A DNA stretch of 64,000 nucleotides from Craspedostauros australis (lineage: Eukaryota > Bacillariophyta > Bacillariophyceae > Mastogloiales > Achnanthaceae). Position 1 is the first letter of the stretch; each line of letters begins with the position of its first letter. The notes beneath the pieces are model-generated. The model was not told the DNA's origin. It searched no databases and worked only from the letters and a program-made list of their open reading frames with translations. The DNA lies in the NCBI GenBank assembly GCA_026770025.1, contig JAMXDE010000012.1, positions 1,922,001 through 1,986,000 of the forward strand, given 5' to 3'. Positions 45,488-56,800 of the stretch are shown here, one piece after another. Both the position numbers and the translations under genes were made by a program.

Positions 45488-48400
45488 GGTAAGATGTGTG
45501 TTCTTTTGGGTGTATTGCGGTGGTGTAGTTGTGCAGTTGCGATGTTCTTGATGATGATGATGTGAAGTGGAAAATTATGAAAGAAGAGTGAAGTAATGAA
45601 GCGCACAGCACAAGCCCCAACTGTCGCTCCAACTCTCGCTCCAACTAGCACACTTACTCGCACAGAAATTCACGCCCACACACGCGCACAGCACCGCGCC
45701 AAATCAAGGGGAGCGGGTGGCTTTCGCCTCGTACATCACGAAAAGGTTTCGTTGGTCTGTCGCAGCGACCACACCCACCAACACGCGAATACGTGGAGCG
45801 AAACGAAGCAACAAAGGACCAAAGGGCACAAACGCAGCACTCCAGCAATTCCCATTACACCACTTAGCTTCCTGTCTCCCATGACCATTTCGCGTAAGAC
45901 CTTTCGCACCCACGTCGACGAACGCGAAGAAGATGTGTCTTGATTGTACATGCTCATTGCACAACTGAGCCCGCATGCGAGTTCGACCCAAACAAGTGTG
46001 TTTGGCAACTGCTCCGTTGCGAACAGTGTCAAAATGTTAGTGCCAGCAATGATACATACCATTGGCGCACTGCAACATAAGACTGGCGCGCACAGCAGTT
46101 GATGCGCTCTGTCTGTGCAACGTGTGGCGGCTACTTGTTTCATCAAGATATTGCTCCAACGAGAAGTAGAGTCGTGGCGAACAAGGCTATCTGACGATGC
46201 TTCAGTACCGACAACATACTTAACACGCTTGGGCATCGTGATACTTCTACCCGCTTATGATCTTCAAGATTAGAACGCAGAATTCCAATTCAAAAGTTGG
46301 CTGGGCCTCCACAAAGCGCACAGTTCCCCTTGTTGATGACTGTAATAGTTGTTGGACACTGCACGAGCTGCACACGTTGCGGGCGCATGTCATCGTGAGA
46401 ATAACTGGCTGGGGCTATGTCCTGTGTCGTATCGATAATGAACGCAGCTTCCCTTGGGTACAAAGTGTCCACTCTGCCCTGGCAGGATAGTTCGAGAATG
46501 GAGTCGAGCAGGGCAGACCAGAGCATTAGCGCAGGCCAGGTTCCGCTTCTCACATCCTACTCGTGCTCAGGCACTCAACGACAAGGAGCACCACAAACCT
46601 ATCAATTTCGTTCCTTTCCGTTGCTCCCCTCAGTGTCGGCATTTGTCTCATCTTTCTTGGTTGCTTGCTTGCTTGTCGTGAGTATTTGAAGCGTGCGGAA
46701 GAGGAGAACAAGATCACAGCGAGAGTAGAGCAGAGTTGAGTGGATCCTAGGAGAGCAAAGTAAAACACTGGACTCGCAGCTTGTACATGTATGCGTGCCA
46801 TAGGTGCCCAAGTTGAACTTTGCTGTGCTATCCCACCGTGACCTCACTTGCATCCAATGTGATGTTGCCTGATGCTCGCGAGTAGAGCACGAGCAGTAGT
46901 AGGTAGAAGATCTACTCTATACGCCAGCAAAGTGGTCATCATCTTTTGCGAGAAGTAACAGCACACTGCTCGTTGTCCGTGTGGCCTGTACTCGTGGTGT
47001 CAGATACTGTATCAGCAATGAATATCTATCGCACGAGGTCATCAAGATTCGTCGCTTCTGCCCCAAACATGGCCGTGTGGAGAAGGCTGCGACGCGCGAA
47101 GATGAGGGGCGACAGCCGCGCCTCACACAATCATCTAGAATACTAGATTCCATCATCGTTCTCAGGCCGCTCAGCGGATGGCAGTTCCGGTGCCAAAGTT
47201 GCGCAACGTCGTATCAATTGTTGAGAACAAGGGAGCAATGTCGTTCAACCAGCGAAGATTCAGGTCTCCATAGATCCCGATGCAAGTTGCGTGGATTGGT
47301 GCTTCTGAATACGGTTAATTGCCAAAACCGTTTCCGTAGTTGGCCATTTTTGGCATGACCATCATCAGAAATCGCCTCCAGCGGAATGGATTTGGCCTGT
47401 CTCTCGGAGCAAAAGTTGCTCGTGCATCCGCTGTGTCAAACATAACAGGGTGGTTGTTTTATCCTCTGCTGTTTCTCATGAGACGGTCAGCACATCCTTC
47501 AATGTCTCATCATCTTCCACGACCAATCTACAATGGAGTGGACGACGAGCTCCAGAAAAGAATGAGTAGTTGAGAGAAGGACAACCTAGAGAGAGCTGTC
47601 TGTTCGAACTTCACGTCAGCTCGTCTTGTCTCGCGTTGTTGGCTCTGCGGCTCCACCGTTGCTGTCGTTGCTGCTGCTCCCGTTGTTGCCATCGTGTCAA
47701 TTTCTTTGATGACACAAGAGGTACTACAGAACAATAATGGAGAAGAGCAGTGGGTTGCTCTGGCGCCGTTTTGCGTCAAACCAATGTCCCTGGTTGTGTG
47801 CCAGCTGTCATTGAAAGCGATGAAGCCACAAACCAGCAACACCATTGGCCGCGGCGGTTGCGAAAATTGTGAGGACTTGTTGGCCTCTGTGATTACGATC
47901 AAATCTGGTGAGACGTGTGTACACGTGTGTGTGTGTGACTGCGGGGACATGTCGTCAAGTGTCCCATCAGCAAATCACACTGCGTTCGCCTGCGCCGACC
48001 TGGCTATTGTGGATCACGTCTGATCATCCCGGACTGGGCACGTCTCCAAACCCCATCACCGGACACGTCTGTGGTCACAATTTCGTTACTCACAAGATGG
48101 ACCGCCTCACCAACCAAAAATCGTGTTTGTTTTTGCTGTGGTTGCGCCCATTCAGCTTGGTTGTCCCAACCACCCTTCTGCGGAAAGGCCACAACGATCC
48201 GGCAAGTCACCACTTTGCGACTTGACTGCTCACACCAACTCACCACTGGATGGTGGATTGGTATTGTCTTAGCTTCCATAGCCTCGCCTTGGTTTGCAAT
48301 TGGTTGTATGAAGTGTTCGAGATTCTCGGAGGGTGGAATGCTACTCCCCTCGATGTTTGTTCGGTCCTGTGATACGCACGTTTGCAATGTGCTTTATCGT

Positions 48401-49887
48401 CCTGTTTTGGACCCAACTCAGCGAATGGTATCGAAGTGATCGGGTGAGTTGCTGCGAAAGGAAGACTGAGCAAGAGAAGACGGGTCGAAGACTCTGCTGT
48501 GCCCAAGCTGGATGTGTGACGAGATCAGAGAAGAGGAGAGCCGATGGTGGCCTTCAGATGGTATTGCTCTATCTGTGATCTGCTCTCCGTCGTATTGCAT
48601 GTGCCACGCGTGTTCAGCTGTTACAGATCAGCCCGCGATGAACTCGACTCGCCAAACGTACGATCTGTGGTACACTGTCCAACCACATCAATGTCCACGT
48701 TTGTGTCCATGGCTGGTTTGTGATGGTGTGGAAACTGCCATTGTGTGGCTGTTTTTGGTTGTTGTTCAGCATGTCTGTTCTATCAAACGGCATATAACCG
48801 ATACGTCTGTCTGTCTATTGTTGTGTATGTATGAAAATATGACTGTCTGTGTGAATTTCGTCTGTGGATAGTGGATGTCTGTTTGATACTTGTCTGTCAG
48901 TCGTTCCGGCTTGTCTGTTTGTAATAAATCAAAGCGCAACCCAACGGCGTTTCATAGAACTTCACTTCTCCTTTCCCACTTAAACCCATTCTGACTGAGT
49001 GGTCATGATACTCTTGGTGTGTCTCGTTCAAACGGTATTCAATTGGAACAGCTTAATTCGATAAACATGCTTCTCCTGCTTGCTATTCGCTCTTGCGCGT
49101 ATTGACTGCTTCCAAACATGCACCTAACGTTCCAAAGCACAAGATCAAAAGTGCCTCCGGTATTGTCCGTGTTCAGTTCGCTTAATTGTTGCATCCACCA
49201 GTGTCGAGAGTGCCGATCAGAGACAAGGACTCATCGAGTCCCGAGCGAACATGTTTTTCGTTCACACAGGCCCCTTTCTGGATGTGTTCCCATTCCCCCA
49301 AAGTTTCTATGTGCGCTGTATGGTGACGCACAACAAGAACGATACGCGCGAACAAACGAAGTTCCGCCGGACGACTACGCTTTGGTTCTTGTCGATGTTG
49401 CGTTTCATACAGTTTTGACACAAGGATGCTTCGCATCCCACGAGTTTTCTGCACCCTGGCGGCACCCTTCGTGACAACAAAAGACGCCAGAAACCTCACG
49501 GTAACGGCACAATTCATCCACAAAGGAAGGGAGGGAAGAACTTGTGAACACCAACACACAAGACCAACACAACACACATCACATGTCGCACCATGATGAA
49601 TCATCAACCGCCGAAACGTCAAACAAGTTCGTCCCTGCCGTTAAAATGTACGTTGCGTCAGTACCACACAAACTTCCAGTGCATTGACACAACCCAATGT
49701 TGAACCACCACACATCGCGAAAAGCCAAACATGAAACCAACAATCACCACACTTCAACTCAGTCCAAACACACGAAACTGCATGTCCACAAAATTGCAAA
49801 CCAACGGCAACCACCAAACATACACATAAAAATAAAACCAAGCTCGAATTCGAACCCCTCCAGATTCAACACCAACACAACAAAAAG
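45488..49887. other. gene-poor 4.4-kb region
   Basis: No gene supported. A minus-strand frame at 45736-46236 (166 codons, starting MPKRVKYVVGTEASSDSLV) begins plausibly but becomes Cys/Leu-rich and lacks a domain. Plus-strand sequence just before 49888 is A/C-rich, as expected for the leader of the next gene. Confidence 0.4.
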
Positions 49888-50388
49888 ATGTCTTCGATGA
49901 AGAGAACGACCGGCAACGCCAACAAGGGAAAGGACAACAGAACGGTACGCTTCGGTGGCCTGGAGATCGTCGAATTCAACATCATCCTCGGTGACAACCC
50001 ATCATGCTCGTCGGGAGCTCCGATCCACATGGGATTCGAGGTCCTCTCGTCTTGCTCTCGCAACCTTGAGCTGTACGAGCACCTGAGATGCCAGGAACGC
50101 CGCAGAGGCAAGCAGCTGGCGATTTCCGTCCCCAAGCGCGCCGCCATCCTTCTCGATGCCGGGTACAGCATGGGAGAGATCGCCGAGGCCACGCTGCAGG
50201 TCGGTATCATCAAGAAGAAGCGCAGAGATTCCATGTCAGGACCGCAGGGATGGGACAAGATCCGCAACGTTCTGGAGACGACAGGCAAGCTCCCCAAGGG
50301 CATCATGAATGGAGTGATCGGCACGATGAGAAGCGTCGTCGTCTCGCCGTCCAACAAGCCAAAGGAACCAACCGCACGGTCGGCGTAA
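49888..50388 (+). CDS. conserved hypothetical protein, diatom-type 'ILGDNP' family
   Basis: 166 aa, one exon, with strong C/G-ending codon bias. After a basic N-terminus comes TVRFGGLEIVEFNIILGDNP (residues ~18-38), then GAPIHMGFEV. A basic-SVRF-x-x-V-x-x-x-E-(6)-LGDNP-x(5)-G-P/A-P-(I/L) arrangement is, as far as I recall, frequent in diatom genomes among small regulatory-looking proteins. The second half is helical and basic (ELYEHLRCQERRRGKQLAIS, KRAAILLDAGYSMGEIAEAT, QVGIIKKKRRDSM). The GYSMGEIAEAT segment resembles a helix-turn-helix start, but this is a guess. No membrane segment. Function unknown. Confidence 0.83.
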   Translation: MSSMKRTTGNANKGKDNRTVRFGGLEIVEFNIILGDNPSCSSGAPIHMGFEVLSSCSRNLELYEHLRCQERRRGKQLAISVPKRAAILLDAGYSMGEIAEATLQVGIIKKKRRDSMSGPQGWDKIRNVLETTGKLPKGIMNGVIGTMRSVVVSPSNKPKEPTARSA

Positions 50389-50599
50389 GCCAATTTTTGA
50401 AACACGAGTTCATCGTCACAGGCTCTCGAAAGCCAAGGCCAGCTGCAGAAGAGGACGGGGGAAGAACAGCAAGACGAAACAAGGGAAAGGAAACCACAAC
50501 AAACCCGCGAATGATACTTGTACAATGACAGATGTATACCATGATACCATTACACCACCACGCATTCGCAATAGACTACTACCAAACAGACCGTGAAGA

Positions 50600-50633
<34 letters not shown>

Positions 50634-50829
50634 AGACTACCATGCCAAACCACACCAATACAGCAATACCAACACCATACAGCTCAACGAAGCACCACAC
50701 ACAGAAAGATAACATACAAATAGACGCAAGCCATTACTCTGCCAGGGCATTCCGGAGAAAAGTTTAGTGCTCAAGAGTACATCGAACACACACCAAGCAA
50801 TCTCGTCACGGCATGCACGTCTCTCCACC
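50389..50829. other. intergenic with (GA)n tract
   Basis: Holds the 3' flank of the previous gene, a GA run at 50601-50624 followed by a G run, and the leader of the next gene. No other gene seen. Confidence 0.5.
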
Positions 50830-53800
50830 ATGCGTCGTCCGACCGCGAGCTTGAATACGCCTGTTCTTGTCTGCAGCGGTTTCTGCGCCCTATTGCCTTG
50901 TGCCCTCGTCGACGACTATTCGTATTTCTTGAGACATCGCGCTGCGAAGCCACAACATTCTGTGAGCACCAATACTACTACACACGAGCACATTTGGGCT
51001 CATCTCGATGGCAATACCGCTGTTCTCGGCACCAAGAGCGTGTCTCAGTCGTCTTTCCTCTCCTCCCATGATGCCACCAAGAGGCGATGCCGCCAAAATA
51101 GCACAGAGCCCGAGGTAACCACTCGCTGTGCTTCGCTCCTTGCCGTCACCACCGGTGAGTACCGCAACGCTCACCACGATCACAAGTCGACGCGCTGCAA
51201 CCCCACCATGGCGCAAACCCCTTCTGGGTTGCTCGGGTTTGTTCCATCCTTTCCGTTTTCTGTTTCTGTTCGAGGAAATTCATTAACCAGCCCTTTTGAA
51301 GTGCCGATTTGCATCAACCAGCCTGTTTTTACAACACTTAGTGGCACAAAACGTCCAATTGTCCATGCGACATCCCACGGACACAGGGATTTCGCATCGA
51401 CTGCCATGGCTAGTGCATAAATATAGACTACCTGTACCACACAGGAAAACTTCAAGCCACATCATATTATACATGTTTATCATCATCTTCATATTGCCAG
51501 TATAGTCCACACAAATGTACACCATCCAATGAGGGGAATATGTGACTACTTTAGTTGTAGATATGTACATCATCCATCTGTTTGCTCCAAGTTCTTGCGT
51601 TGTGGATTGTATTCTGACGACATCTTCATTGCAAAGAACAAAAATAGTACAGTTTAACAAAATCAGCGCATCGAAGGCATTCCAATGGGTATACAAATAG
51701 CTTGTGAGTGACTGGATTCATCTAGAAGGTGTTGCGGATTGTACGCGGCCAAATCACGGGATACCGCACGGCGACTCTGCGCGGTATGCAGGGTTTGGAC
51801 CCAACCTTCATATGAAAGATTCAACATATTCCATTCCACCAATACCATCATAGCAACGGCGCTTCTATGGGTATGGGGGTGGCTTGCGAGGATCTGGGTC
51901 CTTCTGGAAGGAGTGCTGGCACCCAAATCTATGAATCTCGTGATACTGTGCGGTACTCATGGCGCTGTACTCTACTCCGCATATCTATGCATTCGGCAGG
52001 CCGTTTTGAGAGGTCCAACCAACCTCACTACTCCAATCATACTCCAGAGAGTACGGACATGAATTTTGAAGTCTTTGATCCATCAGGAACGGATCCAATT
52101 CTATGAATGCAGATATCACACAGTAGTGATTGGTACGCATCGCACTGTACATTAATTTGGATGTTTGTACACAGGAACTGGCAATTGTATTCCAATCCAA
52201 CGCTCCGACCACACCAATCATGCGCCAAAGAGTATGAAAATGAAGTTTGAAGTTCTTTATCCGTTTGGAAGGGATCGCAATCTATGGATGCTGATATCAC
52301 ACTGTATTGAACCGTCCGTGTCACGCTGTAGAACGTTCTGAGAATACGTGCATATAAAATGTTGGCCATATTGTAATCGAATGCTTGGATGACTCCGACC
52401 ACACTCCAATGGGTGCGGCCATGAAGTTTGAAGTATTGGATCCATCTGGAAGCGATCCAAAGCTAGGGATAAGGATATCCGTAAGGAATTTTTTGTGTGG
52501 GCGTTTTCGTAAGTGGACTGGTGAGTCCACTTACGACTCCTGTGCACGAAACAGAAAAATAAGTGGACTCGTGGATCCACTTACCGTAAGTGGATTCACC
52601 AGTCCAGTATTTGAGAAAATAACGACTACTTCGATTAAGCTCATTTCAGACGATTTCTCTTGAGACTCACGCGCCCTCGGTCGCGTCCGTCGAGGCACTC
52701 GATGTTGCTGTGTGTTCTGCTTTTGTTAATCAAAACTGTTGGTATACGGTCCCAAGACGGACGGTGCAGCAACACACTCCCATGTTCACAGCCTTTGCAC
52801 AGTCGGAGATAATCACTATAATCACTATATTCACATCACACACACAACACATCCTGTGTTGTCTCCTGATCATCACAATAGCACATCCATTGCATTACAT
52901 CCAACACCTTGCATTTCATCCGCTGCTGGCTTTGTATTCAACTATTCTTTCCTATGTCGTCTGCAGCTTTGGCCACTGCTGATTCTATTTTGTGCTGTCA
53001 TTCCAAGCTGTTTGGTCACTTCCGTCCACCTGAGGTGGTGCCATCAACTCCTCCACCTCCAATCAGCACAACATGCTGACTCTGTCACATCATAGTGTTC
53101 GTCCGCGAGCGCCATGCGGACAACTGCAAATCAACTATGGAGGTGGTTCAAGATCAGTTTCTGGATGATGCAAATCAACTCGATGAGATCCTGCTGATGA
53201 TGGACCAGGGTTTCATTGACCCACTGCCTCATCTGCATTTAATCCACCCCACAACACATCTACAGACATGCAAGCATCCGCCTCCAGGGGTGGTTTCTCA
53301 AGTCGATCATCTGCGTTGCCGTTGACTCAACCAGCGAGCAACGTACTACTTCCCCAAAGTGATGACAATGCGGAAATTGAGATTTCTATGGCTCCACGCA
53401 AGAACCAAACTGCAGAGGCAAACAATGGCATAGTGTTGTGCCTGATATCAACAACAACAAGAGGAGCCAAGACAATTCGAAACACATTGACCTCTACACC
53501 CATCATAGCCAACCAGTGTTCAGATTGTCACACAGATAGAGATTCATCCGAATGTTCGAAGCTGCTCTCGTTGAAACAGGAGCTTGCAAAGACAGCCATG
53601 CAGGCATGGTTTATGAAGCCTCAGCGTGGAACTGCAAACATATACATACAATTGGGACATGCCTGCAAGCAGCCACTAATGAAATCTCAACTGGAGTGCA
53701 AGCATGTGGGTGGGAGGGACCAGCACATCAAGGCCGCATTTTGTGCAGGCTTGGTGACCAAGAAGGGCAAGGAATATGCTGGCGCATTGGTGGACTTTCT

Positions 53801-56800
53801 TTGCATCGTTGGTAACCAAACCAATGACATGGAGGACAAAGTCTTTGTTGTTGAGATGAAGACTTGGACGAAGCAAGGAACAAAACAGATGGAAGAGGTA
53901 CATCAACAACATGCCAACGAACAGCATAGTCTCCCACGAAACACGCACATATATTTGGACACACAAGACTCAAAGTTCAGAGCAGTTTTCCAGCGGGATG
54001 AGGAAATGATTCAACTGCTTCATCATGCGTACGTGTCTGGTGTGAAGGGGCTTTGATGGTGATTGGTAAGTACAATAACAACATGCAGGACCGAAACAGC
54101 ACTCACCGTATGTTATCATCCAACGCAATATGCATGTTCTAACTTTCTCCAACTGCCACACCTTCGTTTCTTTTTCTTCTGTTGTGTTCTGAATACCCGC
54201 TGCCATTTGAAGGAGACAAGAACGCTGCGAGAATCCGCAGTATTGGTACAAGGTTCTCACCCTCCCTCCTCATGCACTACGGTATCATCCTGGAGGATCT
54301 GTTTTGTATGATGCTCATGTTCGCCTACCCTGCCATCGCTCCAAACTCAACCGAAGAATCTTCGCGCATGCTGATGACAGGCTTCCTGAATGCCAATCCA
54401 ACCACTAACAAGTTCCGCGGAGCAAGCAAGAATCTGTGGAAGCTCAGCACCGAAGATCTTCTTCATCACATGTAGATCTGGCAAGCATGCCACTCCCAGT
54501 TGACCTTCCTTGTCCCGCCAGTGAAGACATTCCTTCTGTACCTCTGCGCAGTTTAGAATTGTCTCAAAGGTGGTTCCGACATAACAACAAAGATGATCCG
54601 CCAGCACGAAGCCCCGCCGCCCAAAGCAACCTTGCAATCTGTTGCTGTCGGTCACAAGATCCAAACCATGTTTGTCGCTCTCCATCGATTGATTCAACAC
54701 ACTCGAGCAATGCGATCGGAACAACGATCCCAAGTGCAACCTGATGATACCATCGAACACTATTGCAACAGGGTGAACCATGACTGGAGCTTCAAATGAT
54801 CTATCTCTGCGATCATCGAACGACTGCGGAAGCTGTTGGACATTGCGGTCGCCAACGGGAACAAGCAGCACAAGAAGAAGACTGGGAAGAAGAAGGTGAT
54901 CCACAAGACAATTGTTCTACCAGATGGAATATCTGCAGTGAACGATGGGGAGATGCAACCCGCAGGCTCACCACAATGACCCTCGAAGATCAAAGGAATC
55001 CTTGGTGCCGTGTCAACGATGCAATCGAACAAGGAAGAGAAAATGAAGAAACACATCACAGAAGGAACACACATCCCTAGGTACATCACTGAGGGAAGGG
55101 GTACGTGTATTGTGTGCAATGCACAAACCAAATGGATTTGTCCAGGATGCAATATATATGCATGTGGATACATCAAGCCAAAGAAGCAAGAATGGTTACA
55201 GAATGTGGCATCCCCCCGCCGTCGCTCTCATGAACGTAACGAAGGGCGCCAATGCTATCATCATCCAGAACTGCTGTCATCGCATCGCTCGCACAGAAGG
55301 GGAGGACTGGGCTGAGAAGGTGAAAGCACAGTTTGCTCGGGAGAAGAAAGAAAGAACCAATCTACCAAACAACGACAACCACAGCAAGAGCAACAGCAAC
55401 AGCAATCAAGACTATGCTTCATCTGTAGAGTCGAACACAGCAGGGATTTCGACGCCAACAAACCCTAACATCACTCCACCAGTCTTAAACGCCGCTCCAT
55501 CAAACACCAGTGAGGAATCTCAAGCATGCAAACGCCATGCCACAAACTTCAGAAGCACCAAAACAGGCACACAGCAGTCAACCTCGATGAAGCAATGGAA
55601 GCAGCGCAAAGAGCTGCAGCGGAAGCCAGGCTTCAAAGCCGATCGGCGGGCATTATTATTCATGGACGCAATACAAAGAAACGAAATCGTGCAAATTGAA
55701 CGAGATACATAATAGCGACATATTATAAGAATAGTACAGGAGGACAACACAAAACAATACTGTTCGAAAACAACCACAGACAAAGGTGCTTGGGATGAAA
55801 CATGAACACTCGTGTGGTAGAGGAAGTGAGCAAAAGGGATGGGTTGATACAGAATACAACGTCGCCATGATGAGGAGTTAACACGCAGTGATACGAGTAA
55901 AACGAGAATCGGAAGCCGAGTGTGTGAGTCTCAAGAGAAATCGTTTGAGATGATTTTAATCGAAGTAGTCGTTATTTTTGTCAAATACTGGGTAAGTGGA
56001 TTCACCAGTCCACTTACGACCCCTGTGCACGAAATAGGAAAATAAGTGGACTCATGAGTCCACTTACGGCTAAGTGGATTCACCAGTCCCGAAAAATTCC
56101 TTACGGATATCTGGTGATGCTTTTTGCGAGGGGGCTTTCCGATGCGCATTGCGCTGTGGAGCCTTCTGCGGACATCTTCATTCGGTTGGCTGGCTTGAGA
56201 GATCCGACCAACTGCATTGCGTCAAGTAGACTCCGAAGGCTGTTGCCATGGAGGTTGAAGTCCCATATCCATTTGGAAGAGGTCCATTTCTACGGATGCT
56301 GAAGTGGAGTGTCACTGAGCGGCGTCATGACATGTGGATCACCTGGGCGCATACTGATGCGTCTTCCTGGAGGATTCACGGCTTCAAACCCCATGTCTGT
56401 GCTCTGTGGAATGCGTTCGGATTCACCAAAGTGTTGGAGTTGAATATGACCAACATTTTATATGCACGTATTCTCAGAACGTTCTACAGCGTGACACGGA
56501 CGGTTCAGAACCGCGTGATATCAGCATCCGTAGAATTGGATCCCTTCCTGACGGATCAAAGACTTCAAACTTCATGCCCTTACTCTTTCGAGTGTTCTTG
56601 GAGTGATGTGGCTGATCGGATCTCTCAAAATGGCCTGCCGAATGCATAGATATGCAGAAGACTGTACAGCGCGATGCGCACCACACAGTATCACACGATT
56701 CACAGATTTGGATGCCAGCATCTCTTCCAGATGGAATTAGATACCCACAAGCTAATAATATACCCATTGGAATGCTCTCCATGCTCTTAGCTTGTTAGAA

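Noticed and set aside
54182-55712. piggyBac transposase
   Set aside because: The Cys cluster recalls the piggyBac C-terminal tail, but piggyBac elements duplicate TTAA, whereas this one duplicates TTTCTGTT, and no DDE triad was found.
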